Assembly: GCA_900550495.1 (NCBI GenBank)
Contig: URSJ01000007.1
Location: forward strand, 1-50,781
Direction of reading: 5' to 3'
Source of the DNA: an uncultured Rickettsiales bacterium
GTDB taxonomy: Bacteria; Pseudomonadota; Alphaproteobacteria; Rs-D84
Length of the DNA: 50,781 nt
Shown here: piece by piece, positions 1 to 8,679 of the stretch
Layout of the letters: every line of letters starts with the position of its first letter
Numbering within the stretch: the first letter of the stretch is position 1
Notes under the pieces: generated by a model
Told to the model about the DNA's origin: nothing
Databases searched by the model: none
What the model saw: only the letters and a program-made list of their open reading frames with translations
Position numbers and translations under genes: made by a program

Positions 1-48
1 GACATACGGATTAACAGTCCGTTGTTCTACCGACTGAACTATGCCCGA
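1..48 (-). tRNA. tRNA-Asn (GUU), partial
   Basis: Read on the minus strand, the 5' acceptor strand TCGGGCA is followed by TA, a D-arm with AGTCGGTAGA, and an anticodon arm with GTT in the loop (CTGTTAAT). The window starts inside the variable region, so the T-arm and 3' end are missing. GUN-anticodon tRNAs such as this one are the substrates of the tgt and queA products encoded further along the window. Confidence 0.9.
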
Positions 49-233
49 ATAGCCCGCATATCTTATAATTTTTTTTTATGCATTTCAAGTGTTTTTTTCA
101 TTTGTTACCAATTTGGTGGAATTATTATGGTGGGCGGGGAAATATCAGGCGTTTGTCCTGATAAAATTGTTGATATTTGGCGGGCAGGTGTATAGCATTA
201 ATGTCACAAGGATTCAGAAACGCCGGGGGCAGC

Positions 234-1031
234 ATGATAAAAGATATCAGTTATTCTGCATATATTATTCCGGTGCGCACCGGGCGCATTGCGGTGTTGA
301 AATATGGTGAAAATGGATACGGACCAATCGGTGGTCGCCTGGATGGTGGTGAAGATTTTAAGACTGCGCTAAGGCGTGAACTGACTGAAGAATTGGGCGA
401 ATCTACATCTGCGCTGGCAGATAGTGCGGTTGAAATTCCGGTGCCATATGCATTTCGTCACCCAACCCCCGAACGTGCACAAAAACGTGGTGCATGGGCC
501 GAAGAACATCACTTTTTCATCGTTCATGTCCCAGATGATATGGAATTGAATTTCTGTGAAAATCGCCCCGAAGAAATATCGGTTGCATGGGTTGACCACA
601 ACGATTTATTAAACCCCAAAATCACACCATTCGATGATATGCGCGATTTTTATGCAACGCATGTGTTGCCAAACCTGGTGTGTAGGTTTTCAATGAACCT
701 GTGTCATACGTACTATGAAATGGTAAAGTCTGGCCAGAAAGACATAGAACTGCGTCTGTATGATGAAAAGCGTCGCCAGATGTGCGCTGGTGATATTGTT
801 TTAATCTATGATGCGGAAAATCCATCTGATTATATCCGGCGCGAAATTGTGCATATGCACATTGCCCAGAGTTTTGCGAACCTGGCCACACAAATAAATG
901 TTCGGCGCACAGGCTTTGATAGCCTGGAACAGTTTAGCGCTGCGGTATCAAAGTTCTATACCCCGGCCCAAGAGTCCAGGTACGGTGTCGTTGGAATTGA
1001 ACTGATGGTGGCGCAACCAAATAAAAATTGA
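234..1031 (+). CDS. Nudix hydrolase fused to an ASCH domain
   Basis: A 265-residue protein. Residues 34-55 carry a complete Nudix box (G34, E40, RE at 48-49, EE at 52-53, G55), expected to bind a divalent metal and hydrolyse a nucleoside diphosphate derivative. The C-terminal third, from about residue 150 (FSMNLCHTYYEMVKSG), resembles an ASCH/PUA-like RNA-binding fold. The substrate cannot be told from sequence. The start at 234 is chosen because the Nudix fold begins right after it and a GGGGGC stretch lies upstream. An in-frame ATG at 201 and a TTG at 177 are possible. The stop codon overlaps the -35 box of the next gene. Confidence 0.8.
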   Translation: MIKDISYSAYIIPVRTGRIAVLKYGENGYGPIGGRLDGGEDFKTALRRELTEELGESTSALADSAVEIPVPYAFRHPTPERAQKRGAWAEEHHFFIVHVPDDMELNFCENRPEEISVAWVDHNDLLNPKITPFDDMRDFYATHVLPNLVCRFSMNLCHTYYEMVKSGQKDIELRLYDEKRRQMCAGDIVLIYDAENPSDYIRREIVHMHIAQSFANLATQINVRRTGFDSLEQFSAAVSKFYTPAQESRYGVVGIELMVAQPNKN

Positions 1032-1055
1032 CATTTTTGGGGTGTGTGCTAGAAT
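1028..1055 (+). promoter_or_regulatory. Promoter of the ABC-F gene
   Basis: TTGACA at 1028-1033, a 16-bp spacer and TAGAAT at 1050-1055 form one of the best sigma70-type promoters in the window. Transcription is expected to start near 1062, giving a leader of about 114 nt before the ABC-F start codon. Confidence 0.7.
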
Positions 1056-1061
1056 TAGCAC

Positions 1062-1175
1062 AAATCAAAAGGATAAAAACCAGTGCGTATGTAATATTGT
1101 AATTCTTTATAAAACAAACCGTGTGTCATTATGTTCGCGCGGGCGGTGACTTTACAATATTCAAGGGTTTTTATC
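1062..1175 (+). promoter_or_regulatory. Structured leader with mini-ORF, upstream of the ABC-F gene
   Basis: The leader holds a Shine-Dalgarno-like AAAAGGA (1067-1073) followed nine bases later by a four-codon frame GTG CGT ATG TAA (1083-1094). Two 10-bp inverted repeats then close on each other: 1072-1081 with 1166-1175, and 1093-1102 with 1152-1161. The ribosome-binding site of the ABC-F gene (AAGGG, 1163-1167) lies in the inner loop and outer stem, so folding would hide it. This is the layout expected for translational attenuation, as known for some antibiotic-responsive ABC-F and erm genes. Regulation by a drug is an inference. Confidence 0.5.
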
Positions 1176-2561
1176 ATGTCCACAATTTCGTTATCAAATG
1201 TGTCTTTTTCATATGATGCGTCCAATATTATTTTGGACGATGTATCAGTCGTGTTCACTGATTCTGAACGTGTTGCCATTGTCGGTGATAACGGGGCAGG
1301 CAAAACAACCGTGCTGAAATTATTGGCCGGGGATATCGTGCCAGACAGTGGCCAGGTTTCCCGCGGGGTCAGTGTGTATATGACGCGTCAAATAAACGCG
1401 GCGACATCAAAAAGTGGTGGCGAACAGCAGAGTGCCGAACTGGCACGCGCGTTTGACAGCGGCGCGGCAATATTGCTGTTGGATGAGCCAACAAACAATC
1501 TGGACGCGGAAGCGCGACGCAGATTTTTTTATAATTTGGCATCGTATCCGTTCGGGGCGGTAATTGTTTCGCACGACCGTGAATTGTTGCGCCAGGTGGA
1601 CAGAATTATCGAAATCAGACAGGGCAGAATACGTGTGTGGGGCGGAAATTATGATTTTTGGATTGCCGGGCGCTGCGCCGAACAGGAAAACATTTTTGCC
1701 AAATACACTGCCGCCCAGAAAGAAATTAGTCGCCTGGGGGCGACAATGAATATTGCGCAAAATACCCGTCAACATCACGAGGTCAAGCAGCGCAAAGAAA
1801 TTGTCAACACACGGCGCAGTCGCATTGCGGCAAACGCCTTAAAAGGCAAGAGTCAGGAAACCGAGGCCAAGCGGCGTGCGATTATTCAACAAAAATTAAA
1901 TACTCAAATGGAATTACGTCAGGCATTGTCCACACAAATGCAAGATGATAAAATCAAAATTCCATTGCCCAGCAAACCATTTTACAGCAAGGAGTTGGTG
2001 CATATATCTGGCTTGGTATTTGGGTATGATGCGGCGACGGTGCTGAATAATTTTAACCTGGTCATGTATGGCGGACAGCGTATTCGCATTACGGGCCGAA
2101 ATGGGGCGGGAAAGTCCACATTGCTGAAAATAATCTGTGGAAATTTAACGCCACGCGCGGGCAGGGTCAAAACATTTGGCAAAATTGCATACCTGGACCA
2201 GGATTTGTCGTTGTTGGACAAAAACAAAAGTGTTGTTGATAACATAGTGGATATTGCCAGCGTCCGTTCACACGATGCACACGTAATCGCGGCGAATTTT
2301 GGTTTCCGTGGTGACAGTTCAAAGAAACAGGTGGGAATATTATCCGGCGGCGAATTGTTAAAGGCGACATTGGCGGCCATATTGGGGGGTGAAAATCAAC
2401 CCGATTTACTGATTCTGGACGAGCCGACAAACAACCTGGAAATCAAGAGTATTGCGATTCTGGAAGATGCCCTGAATCAATATTGTGGTGCCATATTACT
2501 GGTGTCACACGATGAAATGTTTGTGAAAAATATAAAAATAGATTATGAAATACAAATTTAA
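1176..2561 (+). CDS. ABC-F family ATPase (ribosome-associated)
   Basis: A 461-residue protein with two ABC ATPase domains and no membrane segment, the ABC-F architecture. Domain 1 has Walker A GDNGAGKTT (about 37-45), signature SGGEQ and Walker B LLLDEPTNNLD. Domain 2 has GRNGAGKST (about 306), LSGGELLK and LLILDEPTNNLE. A charged linker of about 100 residues between them would reach the ribosomal E/P site. The length is shorter than EttA or Uup and close to antibiotic-resistance ABC-F proteins. The start at 1176 has AAGGG eight bases upstream; an ORF start at 1131 lies inside the leader hairpin and is unlikely. Function may be translation-factor activity or ribosome protection from a drug. 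Confidence 0.9.
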   Translation: MSTISLSNVSFSYDASNIILDDVSVVFTDSERVAIVGDNGAGKTTVLKLLAGDIVPDSGQVSRGVSVYMTRQINAATSKSGGEQQSAELARAFDSGAAILLLDEPTNNLDAEARRRFFYNLASYPFGAVIVSHDRELLRQVDRIIEIRQGRIRVWGGNYDFWIAGRCAEQENIFAKYTAAQKEISRLGATMNIAQNTRQHHEVKQRKEIVNTRRSRIAANALKGKSQETEAKRRAIIQQKLNTQMELRQALSTQMQDDKIKIPLPSKPFYSKELVHISGLVFGYDAATVLNNFNLVMYGGQRIRITGRNGAGKSTLLKIICGNLTPRAGRVKTFGKIAYLDQDLSLLDKNKSVVDNIVDIASVRSHDAHVIAANFGFRGDSSKKQVGILSGGELLKATLAAILGGENQPDLLILDEPTNNLEIKSIAILEDALNQYCGAILLVSHDEMFVKNIKIDYEIQI

Positions 2562-2593
2562 TTTCATACTAGAATTATTAAAACAGGGGTGCT

Positions 2594-2613
2594 ATATTGG
2601 TCGTGTCCAATAT
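2594..2613 (+). promoter_or_regulatory. Perfect 7-bp dyad in the fabI leader
   Basis: ATATTGG and CCAATAT flank a 6-base centre, just downstream of a TAGAAT (2570-2575) that could be a -10 box. It could be an operator or an RNA hairpin ahead of the fabI ribosome-binding site. No regulator is identified. Confidence 0.3.
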
Positions 2614-2633
2614 CAATAACAAAAGGGAAGATT

Positions 2634-3446
2634 ATGTTATTAAAAGGAAAAAAGATTCTGATTACTGGCGTTGCAAACGATTGGTCTATGGCGTGGGCAA
2701 TTGCACGGCGTGCGCATGAAATGGGCGCGGAAATCGCGATGCCTTACGCGATGCCGGCACTGGAACGTCGCGTGCGTCCGTTGGCCGAATCGATTGGGGC
2801 TAAATTTGTCCAGGAATGTAATGTCCAAAATGATGAACAGATGGATTCGTTGTTTGCGAACATTGAACGCGAGTGGGGGCATTTGGACGGCATGTTGCAC
2901 GCGATTGCGTTTTCTGACAAAAATGAATTGACTGGTCGCTATGTCGATACAACTCGCGCGAACTTCAAGAATACAATGGATATTTCTGTGTATTCGTTGG
3001 TTGACTTAACTCGTCGTGCGTCAAAATTGATGACCGATGGGGGCAGTATTGTTGCCCTGACGTATTTTGGTGGGGAAAAATCCGTGCCGAATTATAATGT
3101 TATGGGCGTGGCAAAGTCTGCCTTGGACAGCAGTGTTCGTTATCTGGCGTCCGACCTTGGGCGTGACAATATTCGTGTTAATGCAATTTCGGCAGGGCCA
3201 ATTATGACGCTGGCGTCGTCGGGCGTTGGCGGTTTCAAGGCGATGTTGCGCTTGAATGCGGAACAGACACCATTGCGTCGCAACATGACGCTGGACGATG
3301 TGTCTGGTGCAGCGGTGTATTTGTTCAGCAACCTGTCATCAGCTGTCACGGGCGAGATTCATCATGTTGACTGCGGATATTCTACAACAGGTATGATGCC
3401 AAACGAATTAAAAGATATTTTGTTAAAAGGACTGGACGATAAATAG
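2634..3446 (+). CDS. fabI: Enoyl-[acyl-carrier-protein] reductase (NADH)
   Basis: A 270-residue short-chain dehydrogenase-like protein performing the last reduction of each fatty-acid elongation cycle in the cytosol. It shows the N-terminal nucleotide-binding start ILITGVANDWSMAWAIA, the FabI-type active site Tyr-x6-Lys (YNVMGVAK) and the following segment ISAGPIMTLASSGV, which matches the substrate-binding loop of FabI. Length fits the family. The start at 2634 follows AAAAGGGAAG; the reading frame extends upstream without homology. The gene lies 72 bp after the ABC-F gene and may partly share its transcript. Confidence 0.95.
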   Translation: MLLKGKKILITGVANDWSMAWAIARRAHEMGAEIAMPYAMPALERRVRPLAESIGAKFVQECNVQNDEQMDSLFANIEREWGHLDGMLHAIAFSDKNELTGRYVDTTRANFKNTMDISVYSLVDLTRRASKLMTDGGSIVALTYFGGEKSVPNYNVMGVAKSALDSSVRYLASDLGRDNIRVNAISAGPIMTLASSGVGGFKAMLRLNAEQTPLRRNMTLDDVSGAAVYLFSNLSSAVTGEIHHVDCGYSTTGMMPNELKDILLKGLDDK

Positions 3447-3464
3447 TTTTTATTTGTCTGGTTG

Positions 3465-3497
3465 CGCCCACAATTTTGTGGGCGTTTTTCTTTTTTA
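3465..3497 (+). terminator. Intrinsic terminator after fabI
   Basis: CGCCCACAA/TTGTGGGCG hairpin (3465-3484) followed by a T-rich run. Confidence 0.9.
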
Positions 3498-3602
3498 TAA
3501 TTTTGTAAAAAAATAATTGATTTTTATCTTGAATTCAATCATAATTAGAATACGTAATAATAAAAGCAACGCGTATAACAAATTAGTTGTAATGGAGAGA
3601 AT

Positions 3603-3842
3603 ATGATAGACAATGCAATGTTCTGGTCGGCAATTGATAATTTGGCGGCATCGCGTCGTATTTCGTGTTCACACATGGCGCGTATCAGCGGGATAGATAT
3701 AACCGCACTGAACAAGAGCAAGCGCACCGGTCCAAATGGTCGACAATATTGGATGTCTGTTGGGACACTGGTAAAAATATTGAATGCAACGCACACAGAT
3801 TGGACTGATTTTGCAAAATTCTTTCCGCAAAAAACGAAATAA
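3603..3842 (+). CDS. Small HTH protein, like the DNA-binding head of S24-type repressors
   Basis: A 79-residue protein consisting of one XRE-like helix-turn-helix. The pattern (FWSAIDNLAASRRIS, then ARISGIDITALNKSKR, GRQYWMSVGTLVKIL) resembles the N-terminal domain of alphaproteobacterial LexA/S24-family repressors, but the autoproteolytic S24 domain is absent. The stop codon is followed directly by a terminator, so the short length looks genuine. GGAGA at 3594-3598 is the ribosome-binding site. It likely binds DNA as a small regulator; its target is unknown. Confidence 0.7.
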   Translation: MIDNAMFWSAIDNLAASRRISCSHMARISGIDITALNKSKRTGPNGRQYWMSVGTLVKILNATHTDWTDFAKFFPQKTK

Positions 3843-3867
3843 TCCGCCACAGACTATGGCGGATTTT
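3841..3867 (+). terminator. Terminator after the HTH gene
   Basis: AATCCGCCA (3841-3849) pairs with TGGCGGATT (3857-3865), followed by a short T run. It begins in the stop codon of the HTH gene. Confidence 0.7.
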
Positions 3868-3889
3868 GCGTTAAAGGTTTAAATTTCCG

Positions 3890-3918
3890 TTGCACGAAAT
3901 TGGCGATTTTTCTATAAT
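3890..3918 (+). promoter_or_regulatory. ligA promoter giving a leaderless mRNA
   Basis: TTGCAC (3890-3895), 17-bp spacer, TATAAT (3913-3918). Only six bases separate the -10 box from the ligA ATG, so the A of the start codon is the expected first transcribed base. No Shine-Dalgarno sequence fits in between. Confidence 0.75.
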
Positions 3919-3924
3919 CAGAGT

Positions 3925-5934
3925 ATGAGTAAGATACCTGATTTGTTTACATTGGCCGAGCATGCCGATTTATTACAAAAACTGAACGAGTGGGACATCG
4001 CGTATCACCAAAATGATGCGCCGGTGGTAGATGATGCCACATACGATGCGGCAAAATCGCGTGCGCTGGCGATTGAGTCTGAATACCCAGAATTGGCGAA
4101 AAACGGGGCGTCCACGCATGTTGGGGCGGTCGTGTCGTCAAAGTTTAAATCGTTTCCGCATGTGGTGCCGATGTTGTCGATTTCTGATGTATTTAATGCG
4201 GGCGATGTTGCCGATTGGTTCGACAAATTGGCGGATAAAAACCTGTTTATTGAATTAAAGGTTGATGGTGTGTCGTTTGCAGCACGGTATGAAAATGGCC
4301 GATTGGTTCGTGGTTTGACGCGGGGCAGTGGGGTGCTGGGCGAAGATATTACAGAAAACTTGCGCACAATTCCCGATATTCCACAGACTCTGTCAGGCGA
4401 CTATCCCGAAGTTATCGAGATTCGTGGCGAAGTTTATATGCGTCGTGCAGATTTTATTGCGCTGAATGTGGCAGCGACTGAATCTGGGGACAAGGTTTTT
4501 GCCAATCCGCGTAATGCGGCGGCAGGGTCATTGCGTCAACTGAATCCTGCGGTGACGGCGTCGCGGCGTCTGTCGGCGTTTGGATATACGTATGGCGATC
4601 TGTCGGGCCGTACATGGCAAACCCAGAGTGAATATTTTGATAAATTGGAATCGTGGGGATTCAAAACAACACGGGCGTGGGCGCATCATGCGCATACCCT
4701 AGATGAAATCCAAGATGTGTATAACCGAACCATGTTGATACGCGATGAAATTCCATTTGATATTGATGGCCTGGTAATAAAGGTAAATGATATCGCTTTG
4801 CAAGAAAAAATGGGCGCCCGTGCTAACAGTCCGCGGTGGGAAGTAGCCTATAAATTCCCTGCCGCGCGTGCGATAACGACACTGCGCGACATCACGGTTC
4901 AGGTGGGGCGAACGGGCGTCTTGACCCCGGTGGCAGAATTGGAGCCTATCAATATCGGTGGCGTTCTGGTGTCGCGGGCAACATTGCATAATGCAGATGA
5001 AATCGCGCGACTGGGCGTGAAAATTGGGGACAAGATTATCGTCCAACGTGCTGGCGATGTTATACCGCAAATCGTTGGTGTTGCGGAAACATTCCCCGCA
5101 TCGCGCGAGTTTGAATTTCCTGCGGTGTGTCCTGTCTGTGGCGCGGCGGTGGTTCAAGAGTCGGGCCAGGTTGCGCGTCGCTGTGTAAATGCGCTGGGGT
5201 GTCCGGCGCAGCGTATTGGCGAACTGGAACACTTTGTTTCGCGCAAAGGGTTTGATATTGACGGTTTGGGGACGCGCCAGTTGGAATTGTTTATTTCGCG
5301 TGGTTGGATTACAACGCCAGCGGACATATTTACGCTGGTTTCGCGACACGGCGACGCGATAAAGAATCTGGACGGGTTCGGCGATAAATCGGTTGCGAAT
5401 TTGTCGGCGGCGATTGAACGGGCGCGTGACATTGATTTGCACCGCTTTCTGTTCGCCATCGGCGTGCCTGATGTAGGCGAGGTCACATCTAAAATCCTGG
5501 CGCGTGCCTTTGGTAATCTAGACGCAATTCGTAATGCGCCGGCGTGGAAATTAAAACAGATTGATGGCATTGGCGACGTGATGGCGGATGAAATCGCATC
5601 ATTTTTTGCAGATTCCCATAACGCACGTGTGTTAAACGAATTACTGACGCATGTTCATGTGCGCGAAGCGGTTGTTGTAGATACCGCACCAGTGGACAGC
5701 CCTGTCGCTGGCAAGAAAATTGTTCTGACGGGGACGTTGGCGAATTATACGCGTGACACGGCGCGCGAAATTTTGGAACGCATGGGGGCGCGGGTCCAAG
5801 GTAGTGTGTCCGCCAAAACGGATATCGTCCTAGCTGGGGCGGACGCTGGGTCTAAATTGACGCGTGCAAATGAATTGGGTATCACCATTTGGAGTGAGGC
5901 TGATTTGGCTAATCTGATAAATTCGGCGCAATAA
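3925..5934 (+). CDS. ligA: NAD-dependent DNA ligase LigA
   Basis: A 669-residue ligase that seals nicks in replication and repair using NAD+. Domains in order: the adenylation domain with the active-site lysine K112 in KVDG, an OB fold, a four-Cys zinc finger beginning CPVCG and ending LGCPAQ, helix-hairpin-helix repeats (GFGDKSVANL, GIGDVMADEI), and a C-terminal BRCT domain from about residue 590 (GKKIVLTGTL). Length is normal for the family. The ATG at 3925 follows the promoter by six bases, so the mRNA is predicted to be leaderless. Confidence 0.97.
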   Translation: MSKIPDLFTLAEHADLLQKLNEWDIAYHQNDAPVVDDATYDAAKSRALAIESEYPELAKNGASTHVGAVVSSKFKSFPHVVPMLSISDVFNAGDVADWFDKLADKNLFIELKVDGVSFAARYENGRLVRGLTRGSGVLGEDITENLRTIPDIPQTLSGDYPEVIEIRGEVYMRRADFIALNVAATESGDKVFANPRNAAAGSLRQLNPAVTASRRLSAFGYTYGDLSGRTWQTQSEYFDKLESWGFKTTRAWAHHAHTLDEIQDVYNRTMLIRDEIPFDIDGLVIKVNDIALQEKMGARANSPRWEVAYKFPAARAITTLRDITVQVGRTGVLTPVAELEPINIGGVLVSRATLHNADEIARLGVKIGDKIIVQRAGDVIPQIVGVAETFPASREFEFPAVCPVCGAAVVQESGQVARRCVNALGCPAQRIGELEHFVSRKGFDIDGLGTRQLELFISRGWITTPADIFTLVSRHGDAIKNLDGFGDKSVANLSAAIERARDIDLHRFLFAIGVPDVGEVTSKILARAFGNLDAIRNAPAWKLKQIDGIGDVMADEIASFFADSHNARVLNELLTHVHVREAVVVDTAPVDSPVAGKKIVLTGTLANYTRDTAREILERMGARVQGSVSAKTDIVLAGADAGSKLTRANELGITIWSEADLANLINSAQ

Positions 5935-5957
5935 AAAATGCCCAAACGGGCATTTTT
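5935..5957. terminator. Bidirectional terminator between ligA and an OMP gene
   Basis: AAAAAATGCCC and GGGCATTTTT surround a short loop, with A and T tracts on the two sides. It can end the convergent transcripts from both directions. Confidence 0.8.
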
Positions 5958-6672
5958 ATTTTACATCAAACTTATACGCCACACCGATAAAGAATTCTGT
6001 TGCATCAATTCGTGTGTTTGCGTATTCGCCGTTGTTATGTTCAAATTCAATGCGGCCATATCGAATATACTTTGCCCCCAGGTTCAAATCAATCCGGTCA
6101 TTTAATGCAAAGTTCACGCCAAACAATCCCTGAACCGATAAATCCAATGTTGATGCGGTAATGTGTGGTGTTGCCCTGGATATTTCGCCCCAGATACCAG
6201 TCAGACCGACGCCTAATCCTGCATACGGTTCTACTGCGCCACCAAAGTTTTTATATATGTACACATTCAGCATATTAGACCACAAATCATAATCGTGATG
6301 TGCGTCGCGTTTGGTAAATTTTGCGCCAGTGTATCCTGTTTCAAACTCGATTTTAACGTATTCAGTCAGGCGGTTGCCAACATTCAGACTCAGTCCTGCA
6401 TTCTTTTTTGTTTTGTGTGTGGTGTACCCGTGATTTACATCATATTTCATAGCCAAGTGTGCATTTTTATGCACCCGCAATCCGATATAATTATCACGCG
6501 TGCCACGTGATGGTGATATTGTTGTGTTATATGTTGGGTTGGGTGTATCAATATTCACAGGCGCGATTTCTTCGTCCATATAATCGTATTCGTTGGATAT
6601 ACCATACATTGGCTCGGCCATCGCGGGCACAGCGCACATTGCAGTTAAAAACAAAACAGATAGATTTTTCAT
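5956..6672 (-). CDS. Secreted outer-membrane beta-barrel protein
   Basis: A 238-residue protein with a clear Sec signal peptide (MKNLSVLFLTAMCAVPAMA). It continues as alternating polar/apolar strands with Gly-aromatic turns (YAGLGVGLTGIWGE, LFGVNFALNDRID) typical of OmpA/Opa-like eight-stranded barrels. It ends FDVK rather than in an aromatic residue, slightly off the usual C-terminal signal. A possible AGAGGA ribosome-binding site precedes the start. Role unknown; surface or porin-like. Confidence 0.75.
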   Translation of the reverse strand: MKNLSVLFLTAMCAVPAMAEPMYGISNEYDYMDEEIAPVNIDTPNPTYNTTISPSRGTRDNYIGLRVHKNAHLAMKYDVNHGYTTHKTKKNAGLSLNVGNRLTEYVKIEFETGYTGAKFTKRDAHHDYDLWSNMLNVYIYKNFGGAVEPYAGLGVGLTGIWGEISRATPHITASTLDLSVQGLFGVNFALNDRIDLNLGAKYIRYGRIEFEHNNGEYANTRIDATEFFIGVAYKFDVK

Positions 6673-6744
6673 ATTTCTTTTTCCTCTGGGGTTGCATTCG
6701 TGCTAAATTATAGTTTTAAAATCTAGCATAACGCAAGTTGTTTG

Positions 6745-6753
6745 TGATATAAT
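6745..6753 (+). promoter_or_regulatory. Extended -10 promoter of the PBP gene
   Basis: TGATATAAT is a perfect extended -10 element. Two AAGGA sequences follow before the TTG start, so this gene does have a leader. Confidence 0.6.
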
Positions 6754-6780
6754 TCCATCATAAGGACATAAGGATTACCA

Positions 6781-8544
6781 TTGCCACGTGCAAAAAATAC
6801 AGATTTAACGCTGGAAAAGCCCCGCCCCAGTTGGCGTTGGCGTTTTTTTGTTTGGCTGATAAATCTAGGGTTGTTGTGCATGGTAGCGGTTGCGACGTAT
6901 GTTGCAGTCATTTTTTTGCAGATGCCGTCGTTAGATGCAATCCTGCACGAAACGCGTCCAGCGGCAGTCATATTCTTGGATAAAAATGGCAACGAGATAC
7001 GCAGTGCTGGTCGCATTATGGGCACGCCTGTTTCAGTTGACACATTGCCACCACATGTATGGCAGGCAATCGTCGCTATTGAAGATAAACGTTTCTTCGA
7101 GCATGGGCCAATTGATGTTCGTGGAATTACGCGTGCGATGTTTTCAAATGCAATTCATGGCCGATTGGCGGCGGGCGGGTCGTCTATTACACAGCAGACC
7201 GCAAAAAACATATTCTTGTCCCGTGAAAAGAAAATCTCACGCAAGGTGCAAGAATTAATACTGTCATACTGGCTGGAAAATCGCTTTGATAAAAATCAGG
7301 TCTTGGATTTGTATATGAACCGTGTGTCTTTGGTTGGTGGTATGCGTGGTATTGATGCGGCAGCGCGTGTTATGTTCCAAACGCCGGCAGATAAAATGAC
7401 GTTGGCGCAGTCTGCGCAGATTGCTGCGATGTTAAAGGCACCGACATCATATAGTCCATTAAAGAATCCAGAACGTAATATAAAACGCGCCCGCGTTGTG
7501 TTGCAGGAAATGGTGCGCCAGGGATATATCACGCTAGATGATGCGCGGGCTGCGGCGCGTGAAATGGGGCCGGCGATATCAGCGCCCGATACAAATATAT
7601 ATCGTTATTGGACAGATTATGTTCTGGACGAAGTGCACTCGCGTATTGGTATTACGGATTCTGATTTGATTGTGCATACGACATTGGATAGGAATTTGCA
7701 GGAACGTATTGCCGCAATTTTACCATCACATGTTGATGGATACCAGGGGGCTGTTGTTGCAATGGCGGCGTCTGGGGCGTTGCGTGCGATGGTTGGTGGT
7801 GCTGATTATCAGGCAAGTCAATTTAACCGCGTGACAACAATGCGCCAACCCGGCAGTGCGTTCAAGCCCGTTGTGTATCTGGTTGCGCTGGAACACGATA
7901 TGACACCAGAAACATACGTTAATGATTCACCGTTTGCAATCGGCGATTATAACCCGAAAAATTACAATGCGCGTTATTATGGTGACATAACATTGGCAAC
8001 CGCATTTGCCAAGAGTGTGAATTCTGTGCCACTTAAATTGACAGAAACATACGGAATTGATTCTGTATTAGACATGGCGTCACGGCTGGGGGTGGGAACT
8101 AAATTACGTCGCGAATATTCGACTGTATTGGGGGCATCTGAGATGTCGTTGATAGATTTAACCACGATTTACGCGGTTATTTGGAATGATGGTTTGTCGG
8201 TGCGCCCATATTCTATTACAAAAATAACAGACCCACATGGCAATGCGCTGTATGAACGTAACCCGTCCGACGCATTACAGGTTTTGCAGCCACAGACAGT
8301 TGAATATATGACAGAATTGTTGTCCGATGTCGTTGTACGCGGCACGGGGCGACGTGCAAATGCAGATAACGTCTTGGGGGGCAAAACCGGGACCAGTAAT
8401 GACAATCGTGATGCGTGGTTTGTGGGCGCAACATCTGATTGGGTAATAGGCGTTTGGGTTGGAAATGATGATTTTACCCCTATGTCGTCCAAGGTTACAG
8501 GTGGCACAATTCCAGCAGAAATATTTCACGATATTGTAAAATAA
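6781..8544 (+). CDS. Bifunctional penicillin-binding protein (class A)
   Basis: A 587-residue peptidoglycan synthase. After a membrane anchor (about residues 25-47) comes a GT51 glycosyltransferase (EDKRFFEHG with its catalytic Glu, then GGSSITQQTAKN), which polymerises lipid II. It is followed by a transpeptidase with the SxxK motif in GSAFKP, the SxN motif in KSVNS and KTGT near the C-terminus. It is shorter than PBP1a and lacks extra C-terminal domains, nearer to the PBP1c/2A size class. The start is TTG at 6781, with AAGGA upstream; no ATG fits better. Confidence 0.92.
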   Translation: MPRAKNTDLTLEKPRPSWRWRFFVWLINLGLLCMVAVATYVAVIFLQMPSLDAILHETRPAAVIFLDKNGNEIRSAGRIMGTPVSVDTLPPHVWQAIVAIEDKRFFEHGPIDVRGITRAMFSNAIHGRLAAGGSSITQQTAKNIFLSREKKISRKVQELILSYWLENRFDKNQVLDLYMNRVSLVGGMRGIDAAARVMFQTPADKMTLAQSAQIAAMLKAPTSYSPLKNPERNIKRARVVLQEMVRQGYITLDDARAAAREMGPAISAPDTNIYRYWTDYVLDEVHSRIGITDSDLIVHTTLDRNLQERIAAILPSHVDGYQGAVVAMAASGALRAMVGGADYQASQFNRVTTMRQPGSAFKPVVYLVALEHDMTPETYVNDSPFAIGDYNPKNYNARYYGDITLATAFAKSVNSVPLKLTETYGIDSVLDMASRLGVGTKLRREYSTVLGASEMSLIDLTTIYAVIWNDGLSVRPYSITKITDPHGNALYERNPSDALQVLQPQTVEYMTELLSDVVVRGTGRRANADNVLGGKTGTSNDNRDAWFVGATSDWVIGVWVGNDDFTPMSSKVTGGTIPAEIFHDIVK

Positions 8545-8663
8545 TTTGATTTTGTGCACGCTGGGCTGTTGTAACGTAATGGCGTGCCTGCTGTATGTGA
8601 AAAAATGCAGTCGGGCGGATTTATTTCTAAATAATAAAATCTGTTTTTATCATATGCGTTTTG

Positions 8664-8672
8664 TGGTATAAT
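8664..8672 (+). promoter_or_regulatory. Extended -10 promoter, leaderless OMP gene
   Basis: TGGTATAAT ends seven bases before the ATG at 8680, placing the transcription start at or next to the start codon. The preceding stretch from 8545 shows nothing else clear. Confidence 0.65.
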
Positions 8673-8679
8673 ATTTGAC

